DNA of 64,000 bases, taken from assembly GCA_030654175.1 (NCBI GenBank), contig JAURXZ010000035.1, positions 248,001 to 312,000 of the forward strand, in the 5' to 3' direction. Under the pieces are notes generated by a model, which was given only the letters and a program-made list of their open reading frames with translations, did not search any database and was not told the DNA's origin. The stretch's first letter is position 1. Every line of letters begins with the position of its first letter. Origin of the DNA: Bacteroidia bacterium (GTDB lineage: Bacteria; Bacteroidota; Bacteroidia; 2-12-FULL-35-15). Both the position numbers and the translations under genes were made by a program. Shown here piece by piece: positions 8,987 to 16,397 of this stretch.

Positions 8987-9922
8987 TTAAAACGGCAAAT
9001 CCGTTAAATCCACATTTCCACCCGAAAGAATAATGCCAACCTTTTTGTTCCTGAATTTTTCTTTTTCTTTTAATAAGGCTGCAAATGCAACGGCACTGGA
9101 TGGCTCCACAATTATTTTCATACGCTCCCAGATCAGTTTCATAGCTTCAATTATTTCATCTTCAGTAACTCTTATTATACTATCAACATGCTGCCTGATT
9201 ATTGGAAAATTAAGTTCTCCTAAATGTGTTCTCAGCCCGTCAGCAATGGTATTTATTGTCAGGTTGCGTTCTATTTTTCCGCTTTGTAACGACCGGTATG
9301 CATCATCAACTTCGTAGGGTTCGCCTCCAAATGTTTTACACTTTTCGCTAAAAAAATGTGCAGCCAGTGCGGTTCCTGAAATTAAACCACCGCCACCTAT
9401 TGGAGCAAAAACAGCATCCAGATCAGGATGTTCTTCCAGGAGTTCAATACATGCGGTTCCTTGTCCCAAAATCACATCTGAATTATCGAAAGGATGAATA
9501 AATATAGCTCCTTTGTTCTCTTCAATATTTTTAGCAGCCAATTCCCTTGCAGCAGGAGTTGGTTCACACTCTATAATTTCGCCTCCATATCCTTTTACAG
9601 CTTCTTTTTTTACTGAGGCAGCATTCGATGGCATTACAATATATGCTTTAATGCCCAGGTTCTGCGCTGCAAGAGCCAGGGCCTGTGCAAAGTTCCCGGA
9701 CGAATGTGTTACCACACCTTTTTCCTTTTCTTCTTCAGAAAGTTGCAAAATAGCATTGGCAGCGCCTCGCATTTTGAATGCGCCTATTTTTTGAAAATTT
9801 TCGCATTTAAAATAGATATCGGCACCCGATAATATATTTAATATCCGGGAAGTTAAAACAGGAGTTCGATGTATGTAAGGAGCAATTCGTTTATGACAGT
9901 TTAGCAGATCGGATTTTTGCAT
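8987..9922 (-). CDS. PLP-dependent threonine/serine dehydratase
   Basis: Deaminates L-threonine or L-serine to 2-oxobutyrate or pyruvate; some family members racemise serine. The 311-residue fold-type II protein shows the PLP lysine in QKIGAFKMRGA (about residues 43-53), SSGNFAQ (substrate/cofactor loop), the phosphate-binding GGGGLISG (about 176-183) and a C-terminal LSGGNVD. There is no C-terminal ACT regulatory domain, so it is the short, catabolic or serine-racemase-like type rather than IlvA. No biosynthetic neighbours. The exact reaction is not decidable from sequence. Confidence 0.85.
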   Translation of the reverse strand: MQKSDLLNCHKRIAPYIHRTPVLTSRILNILSGADIYFKCENFQKIGAFKMRGAANAILQLSEEEKEKGVVTHSSGNFAQALALAAQNLGIKAYIVMPSNAASVKKEAVKGYGGEIIECEPTPAARELAAKNIEENKGAIFIHPFDNSDVILGQGTACIELLEEHPDLDAVFAPIGGGGLISGTALAAHFFSEKCKTFGGEPYEVDDAYRSLQSGKIERNLTINTIADGLRTHLGELNFPIIRQHVDSIIRVTEDEIIEAMKLIWERMKIIVEPSSAVAFAALLKEKEKFRNKKVGIILSGGNVDLTDLPF

Positions 9923-10043
9923 ACTATTTAAATAAATTGATTGGTTAATTACATCAATTATGATGGTACCTTCTGTCTGCTTTGCAGATTGAGATCAAAC
10001 AGATAAGAAAATTTTTTAATGCAAAAATAAAAAGCGTGTCAAC

Positions 10044-10775
10044 CTATCCGTTCGAAAACAGCATGAACCTTGTTTTCTTTTTTTTGCATCTTGTTTTTGT
10101 AAAATATCCTACATCATAATCAAATCCGATCATCATCATAGCAGTTAATGGATTTGAGGACTTGTAAACCTCATATCTTTTGATTGAAGGAAAATCACTT
10201 TGCTGACCTGTTACGCTAATAATATCATTTAGAGAATAGGATATTCTACATCCCAATGTTACGCCAAAGTTTTCTGTACCCATGATATATCCTCCAAAGC
10301 CCATTACTGCTGAAACATAGGACTTAACAAGATTTTCGGAAATATCTATATTTTTTGTCTGGGTAAGATTATCGCTGCCCCTGGTTTTATTGATCATTGA
10401 AAATTGCGGACCTATTTCAAAATAACTGGAGTTCACTGATCTTCTGTACATCAATAAAAAATTAGTTGCATTGAAACCGATACTGCGCAAGTAATTCGTT
10501 TTATTGCTATCCAGGCTATAGGTAAAAGATTGGTCAAAAGCTGAGGAGGTTACATCTATTGTAACTGCATGCTCTTCATTAAAATTTATTCCGATCTTTC
10601 CACCATACATATATCCGTAAGATAGTTTCGGAGCAAAATTACGATCATTGTAAAAATTCTTATTTACCAGAAACCCCACTCCGTATGCACCTCTCGCTCC
10701 AACATCAAGCCAGCTCTGAGAATAAAGTGATTGTGAAAAGATAAATATACTGAAAGCAATTGTAATTTTTTTCAT
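10044..10775 (-). CDS. Predicted outer-membrane beta-barrel protein
   Basis: Not recognised as a named family. Signal peptide MKKITIAFSIFIFSQSLYS, then alternating aromatic/hydrophobic strands (YGYMYGGKIGINF, YFEIGPQFSMI, FGVTLGCRISYSL, AMMMIGFDYDVGYF) typical of small Bacteroidota barrels. The C-terminus is odd: after the last strand comes a basic tail KTRCKKKKTRFMLFSNG rather than a terminal aromatic residue. The last strand may therefore be the one before the tail. Monocistronic; function unknown. Confidence 0.6.
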   Translation of the reverse strand: MKKITIAFSIFIFSQSLYSQSWLDVGARGAYGVGFLVNKNFYNDRNFAPKLSYGYMYGGKIGINFNEEHAVTIDVTSSAFDQSFTYSLDSNKTNYLRSIGFNATNFLLMYRRSVNSSYFEIGPQFSMINKTRGSDNLTQTKNIDISENLVKSYVSAVMGFGGYIMGTENFGVTLGCRISYSLNDIISVTGQQSDFPSIKRYEVYKSSNPLTAMMMIGFDYDVGYFTKTRCKKKKTRFMLFSNG

Positions 10776-10963
10776 AGTAAACCTTATTAAACTTGATTTG
10801 ATATGGCTTGTAAATCCTGATTACATCCGTTCAAATTTAATATTATCTCTGAAATTAACGCATACTAATTTCAATATTTTTTTACTAAAAAAAATTCCTC
10901 TCCGGAGTATACCCTTGAGTTTGGGAAGGGGACGGGAAAGACTAATACTAAATTTGGCGATGG

Positions 10964-11917
10964 TTATTTACCCTCTGTTTCATTAAGAAAATCAGTAATT
11001 ACCTGAATATTTTGCACCGGATTATCCTGCATGGTCATGTGCCCGGCATTTTTAATAATTGAAAACTTAGCCCCAGGAACCAAGCTCTGGTAATACCGGA
11101 CAGTGGAAGGGCGTGCTTCATCAAATTCTCCTGTTATAAAAAGAGTTGGAATTTTGATCTCGCGTAACCGGTTAGTGACATCATAATCTTTTAATGGTCC
11201 GATCATGGTGAATTCGCTGGGGCCTCCCATGTATTCATATACATTTTGTCCGATCTGAGAAAAGGCGCTGTCAATATCAGCAGACCAGGGTAATTTTCTT
11301 GCAAGGAAATTTTCATAATAAATTTTTATTGCCGCTTGATATTCTGGTGAGGCAAAGGATTTGTTTTGTTCATTGATGAGAATATCTTTTTGAACGGAGT
11401 CGGGCAGCGTAGCGATTAATGTATCCGCATCTTTTAACCACAATGGAATACTAAGTGCCGGACTGCTAAGGATGATGGCCTTCATCCCTTCAGGAAATTT
11501 CAGATAGTAATCTGTTCCAAGCATCGTCCCCCACGATTGTCCGTAGAGATAATAATCTTTCAAACCAAGTGCTTGTTTCACCTGTTCAAGTTCATTAACA
11601 AAATGTTCCACTGTCATCATTGCCGTATCTGTGATCCTGTCGGACTTACCACATCCCAACTGATCGTAAAAAATCACTGGGCGGCTTTTACTTAATGCTT
11701 CCAATGGTTTGAGATAATAACTTGGAACACCAGGGCCGCCATGCAATAAAAGAATTGGTGTTTCAGGGCCCTCACCTATTATACGATACCAAACCTTGCC
11801 ACCGGCAACATTAATGAAGCCTTCTCCCGGGACTAATTTATTTGGCTGCTGACAATTAGTAAGCACCAAGATCAAAACTATACCGGTAAGTAATTTCAGC
11901 GTGTTTAGTATTTTCAT
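10964..11917 (-). CDS. Proline-iminopeptidase-family alpha/beta hydrolase, lipoprotein
   Basis: Probably releases N-terminal proline or other residues from peptides outside the cytoplasm. The N-terminus ends LVLTNCQQ, a lipobox, so the mature protein should be lipid-anchored at Cys22. Motifs of peptidase family S33 follow: oxyanion loop LLHGGPGVPS, nucleophile GQSWGT, then the Asp in TGEFDEARP and the His in NAGHMTM. Length 317 fits the family. Short flanking gaps contain only low-complexity DNA and a fragment of a CTCTCC/GGGAAGGGG dispersed sequence near 10900-10940. Substrate inferred from family. Confidence 0.85.
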   Translation of the reverse strand: MKILNTLKLLTGIVLILVLTNCQQPNKLVPGEGFINVAGGKVWYRIIGEGPETPILLLHGGPGVPSYYLKPLEALSKSRPVIFYDQLGCGKSDRITDTAMMTVEHFVNELEQVKQALGLKDYYLYGQSWGTMLGTDYYLKFPEGMKAIILSSPALSIPLWLKDADTLIATLPDSVQKDILINEQNKSFASPEYQAAIKIYYENFLARKLPWSADIDSAFSQIGQNVYEYMGGPSEFTMIGPLKDYDVTNRLREIKIPTLFITGEFDEARPSTVRYYQSLVPGAKFSIIKNAGHMTMQDNPVQNIQVITDFLNETEGK

Positions 11918-12009
11918 ATTTGTATATTTTTTCTGAGTTAAAAATTTTCTAATAAGTTTTATTTTTCATATTGAAATTATTTTCGGCTTATTCCCGTTCA
12001 TCCAGCCTC

Positions 12010-13332
12010 TCACCAGATCATCCGCATCGGGGTAATAGGTAGCTTTTTTATAAGCCCTTTGAATTCTTCAGGAGAACTGATCTGTGCTGTTGAATCAAAA
12101 TAACCGTAACCTGCATAATGTCTGTTTTCAATTAAAATGACGGATTGTTCACCCGGAGTTTTTCCTTTATCAATTATTACAAAGTTTGGTTTTGCAAAAA
12201 TATAGTTTTCTAAAATAGTTTTTGCTCTTTTATTATACATTTCAATTTCTTCCTGTTCTCCACAAATCCCATTGCACTTTTTTATCTGATGGTTAAAACA
12301 AATGGCCTCATCATCGGTTAACCCGCAGTAGCGCAGACACAATGTATGTTCATCCAGCCAGGACTCTAATTTTTCCCGTGCCGAAAAATAAGTAGTGAAT
12401 GACATCAATGCATTTTCCGATTCATTATAATCAACCAGCTTAAAATTGATAATTCCTTTTTCATCTGTAAACCAATCGATGCTGTGAGTGAAGCTGTCAG
12501 CCTTACGTTGCCTGTTATATTTTGGTTTGTGTTTTTTTATTTCTTCGGCTTCCAATAACAATGCAATTAATTCACTCCCTGTGGCAACAAAATCAACATT
12601 GTATAGATCGTTCAGCATTTTTCTGCCTTTCTGCTCTTTGGTATTAAAATGGCTCATTGCACGGTTATATGCATTTACACTTTTGCCGATGTAAATAATG
12701 TTTTGCTCCTGATCTAAAAAATAATACACACCACATTCTTCAGGAAGTTTATCAAGGATATATTTTTTTATTTTATCGATCCGCCTTACCATCAATTCAT
12801 CCACTCCTTTATTTTTGTATTGAGGATGATCACTTTTTACCTGCATCAGAATATCAAATAATTTAGCAGTAGCCACAGCATCCCCCTCTGCCCGGTGCCT
12901 GGCGGAATTGTCTATCCCTAATGATTCACATAGATTACCTAAACTGTATGATTTTTTTCCGGGAATTAATTTCCGACTTAAACGAACGGTGCATAATGTA
13001 TCACGTTTAAATTTTGCGCCAAAAGAGGCGAATTCTTCTTTTATAAAACCATAATCAAATCCAACATTATGGGCTACAAAGATCCTGTCTTTTGTCATCT
13101 CCCAAATTTTATTTGCTACCTGAGCAAAGGTGGGCGCACCTTCTACCATTTCATTGGTAATACCCGAAATTCGCACAAAGGTGGGACTTATATAACATTG
13201 AGGGTTTATTAATGTAGAAAATTTATCTACCACCGTTAAGCCATCATGAATTAAAATACATATTTCAATCACATGGCCTCTGCGGTATTCAAACTTTCCA
13301 CCGCAGGTTTCTATATCTATTATTGCAAACAT
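12010..13332 (-). CDS. DEDDh 3'-5' exonuclease fused to a UvrC-like GIY-YIG nuclease module
   Basis: Residues 1-170 are a DnaQ/PolC-like exonuclease: FAIIDIETCGG (first D/E pair), HNVGFDYGFI (second Asp) and HRAEGDAVAT (His and Asp). Residues 195-280 are a GIY-YIG domain: GVYYFLDQEQNIIYIGKS with the Arg in YNRAMSHF and Glu in LLEAEEI. Beyond it, four cysteines spaced CX8C, CX7C and CX3C (RYCG, AICF, KKCNGIC) match the UvrC cysteine cluster that binds Fe-S. This fusion is known in several phyla and probably acts in an alternative nucleotide-excision or UvrC/Cho-like incision. No RNase H-like UvrC C-terminus is present. Confidence 0.88.
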   Translation of the reverse strand: MFAIIDIETCGGKFEYRRGHVIEICILIHDGLTVVDKFSTLINPQCYISPTFVRISGITNEMVEGAPTFAQVANKIWEMTKDRIFVAHNVGFDYGFIKEEFASFGAKFKRDTLCTVRLSRKLIPGKKSYSLGNLCESLGIDNSARHRAEGDAVATAKLFDILMQVKSDHPQYKNKGVDELMVRRIDKIKKYILDKLPEECGVYYFLDQEQNIIYIGKSVNAYNRAMSHFNTKEQKGRKMLNDLYNVDFVATGSELIALLLEAEEIKKHKPKYNRQRKADSFTHSIDWFTDEKGIINFKLVDYNESENALMSFTTYFSAREKLESWLDEHTLCLRYCGLTDDEAICFNHQIKKCNGICGEQEEIEMYNKRAKTILENYIFAKPNFVIIDKGKTPGEQSVILIENRHYAGYGYFDSTAQISSPEEFKGLIKKLPITPMRMIW

Positions 13333-13409
13333 TATTTATCGTGTAGTTTCGGTTTTATTTTTTCTATTAAATATATTCCGAATTTTAATTTTATAGATTC
13401 TAATTTATT

Positions 13410-13509
13410 AGGGCGTTCCCCTTTCTTAAACAAGAAAGGGCGGGCTTTGCGTTGCAATCTTTCCGGTAAAAAAACCGTAAAGGATTTCCACTGCAATCCC
13501 TAACGCGGC
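13410..13509. repeat. Dispersed palindromic repeat, copy 2
   Basis: Same ends as the copy at 6546-6645 (AGGGCGTTCC ... CAATCCCTAACGCGGC), with CTTTCTT/AAGAAAG pairing. The central stem differs in sequence (TTTCCGGT/AACCGTAAA), so the hairpin is conserved more than its bases. Confidence 0.8.
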
Positions 13510-13563
13510 TTTATCAAACCGAAGAGTTCTTTGATAACATTTAAATTTGCCATCCCAACTCTG

Positions 13564-14322
13564 TTACTTCCCCATTTCTACTCTATATGACTGTAAAAAC
13601 CGAATTATATTGTCGATATTCAAATCTTGTTGTTTAAATTCTCCAATATTTAAGCTGCATACAAAACTCCATACTTCTAAAATGTTTTCTGCTTTAACCG
13701 TATAAGGCGCATACACCGCATTATCGGAATGAAACTCAAACGTATCATTTCCTTTTTTCTTTCCCGGATAAATTCGCTTATAAACTACCCCATCATCTTT
13801 TGTAAGCACAATATAGGTTTGTCCGTCTTTTATATCGTCTAACGATTCCAGATATTTTCCTATTACAATACTGCCATCTTTTAATGGTGGCATTGAATCA
13901 CCTTTGATCGGGAATGCCCTGTGTTTACCAATAATTTTAAAAGGTAAATTCATGATGGGCAGTTCCTCAATAAAGTTCGGATCGGCATATCCGCTCAAAT
14001 AACCTGCCATGGCTTTTATGGGTACCACTTCCACCAGGTCATTATTATCTTTATCTACTAATATGGGAAACAAAATCCTGTTTTGCCCAATTTTCATAAG
14101 CGCTTCGGGATCGGTTTTAGACAGGTCGGCACGCACCAAAGCATCAATTGCCACATGAAAATAATCGGCAATTGTTATTAACAGATCATAGGATGGTTCT
14201 GCTCTTCCTTCTTCATAAGACCCCAATCGGGAACGAGAAATATCTAACTTTTCAGATAATTGTTCCTGAGACAACTTTTTTAGTGCTCTCAGAACCCTAA
14301 TGTTTTTGGCTATTTTTGACAT
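13564..14322 (-). CDS. XRE-family repressor with self-cleaving S24 (LexA/CI-like) domain
   Basis: Likely damage-responsive repressor of the adjacent polymerase cassette and of itself. From the ATG at 14322 it has an N-terminal helix-turn-helix (LSQEQLSEKLDISRSRLGSYE, residues 18-37) and a C-terminal S24 peptidase. All cleavage residues are visible: the Ala-Gly bond in AMAGY (106-107), Ser143 in KGDSMPP and Lys182 in VYKRIY. A longer reading from 14400 is possible, but it would run through both palindromic operators that abut the ATG at 14322, so the shorter start is preferred. It is divergent from the rightward genes. Targets and inducer are inferred. Confidence 0.87.
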   Translation of the reverse strand: MSKIAKNIRVLRALKKLSQEQLSEKLDISRSRLGSYEEGRAEPSYDLLITIADYFHVAIDALVRADLSKTDPEALMKIGQNRILFPILVDKDNNDLVEVVPIKAMAGYLSGYADPNFIEELPIMNLPFKIIGKHRAFPIKGDSMPPLKDGSIVIGKYLESLDDIKDGQTYIVLTKDDGVVYKRIYPGKKKGNDTFEFHSDNAVYAPYTVKAENILEVWSFVCSLNIGEFKQQDLNIDNIIRFLQSYRVEMGK

Positions 14323-14323
14323 T

Positions 14324-14361
14324 GCTAAATATTTTAGCACGAAAGTACTAAATATATTAGT
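14324..14361. promoter_or_regulatory. Twin palindromic operators with a possible -7 box between them
   Basis: Two 15-bp inverted repeats of the form RCTAA-N5-TTAGY: GCTAAATATTTTAGC (14324-14338) and ACTAAATATATTAGT (14347-14361). Their centres are 23 bp apart, so they face the same side of the helix. On the minus strand TACTTTCG, near TAnnTTTG, lies between and partly overlaps them, so a bound dimer pair would block transcription of the repressor gene. Binding by the adjacent repressor is inferred. Confidence 0.7.
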
Positions 14362-14444
14362 AATTTTAACCCCAGAAAGGATATTTTTTTTATCCTTCAT
14401 TCCTGTCGGGATAATTAAACATCTTTTTTATAAAAAAAACGGAA

Positions 14445-14651
14445 ATGGAAATACAAAAACATTTAGACGAATTAACTTATGAAATAGTTGGGACAACTAT
14501 TGAAGTACAAAAAAAAACAGGCAGAGAATTACTAAAAAACGTTTATCGCCAATGTTTAAAAGAAGGATTATTACATAGAAAAATATTTTTTTTAGCAGAG
14601 ATCGGAATCCCGGTACTTTATAAAAAACAACTGGAAATAGACTTTATTTAG
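14445..14651 (+). pseudogene. Truncated GxxExxY-family protein
   Basis: 68 residues with the family's N-terminal half: LTYEIVGTTIEVQKKTGRELL, then KNVYRQCLKEG and an altered middle ending LYKKQLEIDFI before a stop. Full family members are about 125 residues and continue with a conserved LRADLLVE...IELKAV nuclease-like half, which is absent after the stop. It is therefore probably a degraded remnant, though a short functional protein cannot be excluded. It is the first rightward open frame after the operators. Confidence 0.55.
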
Positions 14652-14780
14652 ATTATTTTTTGAAATCTGTTACCAAAAGGTGAAGTAAACACTGTGTTTC
14701 GGAATTTATTCCGACAAGGGAGGAATGGTTAATAAATTATCCTCACAAAACATTATAAAAAAATTAAAATGAGGTATCAA

Positions 14781-14848
14781 TTATCAGGGGTATAAATTTC
14801 AATAAAACAAATCACGCCATGGTTACATAATTGGAATACCCCTGATAA
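14781..14848. repeat. Perfect 13-bp inverted repeat bounding a 68-bp element
   Basis: TTATCAGGGGTAT (14781-14793) and ATACCCCTGATAA (14836-14848) are exact reverse complements separated by 42 bp without coding potential. They could be terminal repeats of a very small non-autonomous element or an RNA stem. The surrounding 14652-15021 shows no gene. Confidence 0.6.
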
Positions 14849-14851
14849 GGT

Positions 14852-15108
14852 ACTTTATTAAAAATAATAATTTATCTACAAGGCAAGAAAAAAAACAAAT
14901 TCTCTTTTTTTTTAATCAGGTAATTACATTCCAAATATAATCAACAGACGACCTGCCCCAGGTTGGCTCTGAGTTAAATTCGAGATCATTTCTAATTCTT
15001 TTTTTTAAGGCTTACGCACGTTTCTCGACTCCGCTCGAAATGACAACGCACGGAATCAAGAAAAGGTTGTGTAACATCAATAAAAAAACACTTTATTAAA
15101 AACAATAA
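14852..15108. repeat. Direct repeat pair before dinB
   Basis: ACTTTATTAAAAATAATAA (14852-14870) recurs at 15090-15108 as ACTTTATTAAAAACAATAA, 18 of 19 bases identical. The second copy ends one base before the dinB ATG. The sequence between has no gene. It looks as if dinB's leader was duplicated or split by an insertion. Confidence 0.5.
15022..15051. repeat. Dispersed repeat flanking dinB, left copy
   Basis: TTCTCGACTCCGCTCGAA followed by ATGACAACGCAC. The reverse complement recurs at 16330-16359 with 28 of 30 bases identical, so dinB lies between two inverted copies. Confidence 0.75.
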
Positions 15109-15109
15109 A

Positions 15110-16261
15110 ATGGAACGCACCGTTGTACATATGGACTTAGATTCCTTTTTTGTTTCAGTAGAACGCTTATTAGATAGCAGTTTGAATGGCAAACCTGTTA
15201 TAATAGGCGGCACTTCCGACAGAGGGGTAGTTTCTTCGTGCAGTTATGAAGCCCGTCAATTCGGTGTGCACTCCGCAATGCCTTCCAGAATGGCAAAACA
15301 GTTATGTCCGCAGGCAATTTTTATACATGGTGATTACGATCAGTATTCCAAGTACTCAAGCATTGTTACACAAATCATTAATGAACATGCTCCTGTTGTG
15401 GAAAAAGCAAGTATCGATGAACATTATATCGATATAAGCGGAATGGAAAGGTTTATAAAACCAAGTATGATATGGGCACATGAGTTGCGCGAGCGAATAA
15501 TAAAAGAATCGGGCTTGCCAATATCATTTGGTTTATCTTCAAATAAAACAGTATCAAAAGTAGCCACTAATGAAGCGAAACCAAACGGAGAAAAGAATGT
15601 CGGTTTTGGTTTTGAAAAAAGTTTTCTTGCTCCGCTCTCTGTAAAAAAAATTCCGGGAGTTGGCGACAAAACCTATATGCTGCTCCGTAATATGGGAATC
15701 GAAAAAATACAGACCGTTCAGCAAATGCCCATGGAGATGATGATGCGTGTGTTTGGCGAGAACGGACAAATGATCTGGAAAAAAGCAAGTGGAATAGATA
15801 ATTCTCCGGTTGAGCCGTATTCGGAAAGAAAAAGCATTAGCAGCGAAACCACATTTGATAAAGATACTACCGACATACAAAAACTAAGACAGAACATTGT
15901 TACGATGATCTTCGAATTGGCTTACCAATTAAGGAAAGAAAAAAAAGTAACAGGTTGTGTAACACTAAAATTGCGCTATACCGATTTTCAAACACATACA
16001 TTTCAATGCCGAATCCCCTACACTTCAAACGACCATATTTTACTAACAAGAGTGATGGAGCTATTTGAAAAAAATTATTCCCGCAGAGTTCTCATTCGTT
16101 TAATTGGTGTAAAGTTTAGCCATTTAGCTTCAGGGTTTAATCAAATTCATTTGTTTGATGATTCGGAAGAAAAAATAAAACTCTACCAGGCATTGGACAG
16201 CATTCGGAATCGCTTTGGTGATGATGCAATTAAAAGAGGGATAAGTTTAAAAGGAGAATAA
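15110..16261 (+). CDS. dinB: Y-family DNA polymerase (Pol IV-like)
   Basis: Translesion polymerase that copies damaged templates at low fidelity. The 383-residue protein keeps the catalytic acidic residues: MDLDSFF (Asp9, with a Phe steric gate next to it) and SIDEHYID (Asp103, Glu104). The helix-hairpin-helix KKIPGVGDKT and a C-terminal little-finger domain follow. Near the end, QIHLF is a likely sliding-clamp binding motif. It is therefore an active polymerase, unlike ImuB, which lacks catalytic residues. It lies upstream of a second DnaE on the same strand with an S24 repressor nearby, a layout that parallels imuA-imuB-dnaE2 mutasome cassettes. Confidence 0.93.
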   Translation: MERTVVHMDLDSFFVSVERLLDSSLNGKPVIIGGTSDRGVVSSCSYEARQFGVHSAMPSRMAKQLCPQAIFIHGDYDQYSKYSSIVTQIINEHAPVVEKASIDEHYIDISGMERFIKPSMIWAHELRERIIKESGLPISFGLSSNKTVSKVATNEAKPNGEKNVGFGFEKSFLAPLSVKKIPGVGDKTYMLLRNMGIEKIQTVQQMPMEMMMRVFGENGQMIWKKASGIDNSPVEPYSERKSISSETTFDKDTTDIQKLRQNIVTMIFELAYQLRKEKKVTGCVTLKLRYTDFQTHTFQCRIPYTSNDHILLTRVMELFEKNYSRRVLIRLIGVKFSHLASGFNQIHLFDDSEEKIKLYQALDSIRNRFGDDAIKRGISLKGE

Positions 16262-16277
16262 CAATAACCCACACACA

Positions 16278-16359
16278 TTCTCGACTCCGCTCGAACTGCC
16301 ATGCGCGAGTCTGTAAAAGCTTCCAGTGTGTGCGTTGTCAGTTCGAGCGAAGTCGAGAA
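16278..16359. repeat. Large hairpin between dinB and dnaE
   Basis: Arms at 16278-16298 and 16339-16359 (TTCTCGACTCC... and its near-exact complement, 20 of 21 pairing) enclose a 40-base loop. The same 30-base unit in the right arm recurs at 15022-15051. The two flanking genes point the same way, so the hairpin would be in their transcript. Confidence 0.75.
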
Positions 16360-16397
16360 CTGTGCGAAAGCAATAAGCAAGTATATAAAGTCTAATA

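Noticed and set aside
10890-10945. CTCTCC/GGGAAGGGGACGGG sequence upstream of the iminopeptidase gene's end
   Set aside because: Too short and degenerate to call as a defined repeat from one copy.
14322-14400. Longer N-terminus of the S24 repressor from an upstream ATG
   Set aside because: It would be written through both operators, and the downstream ATG fits family N-termini.
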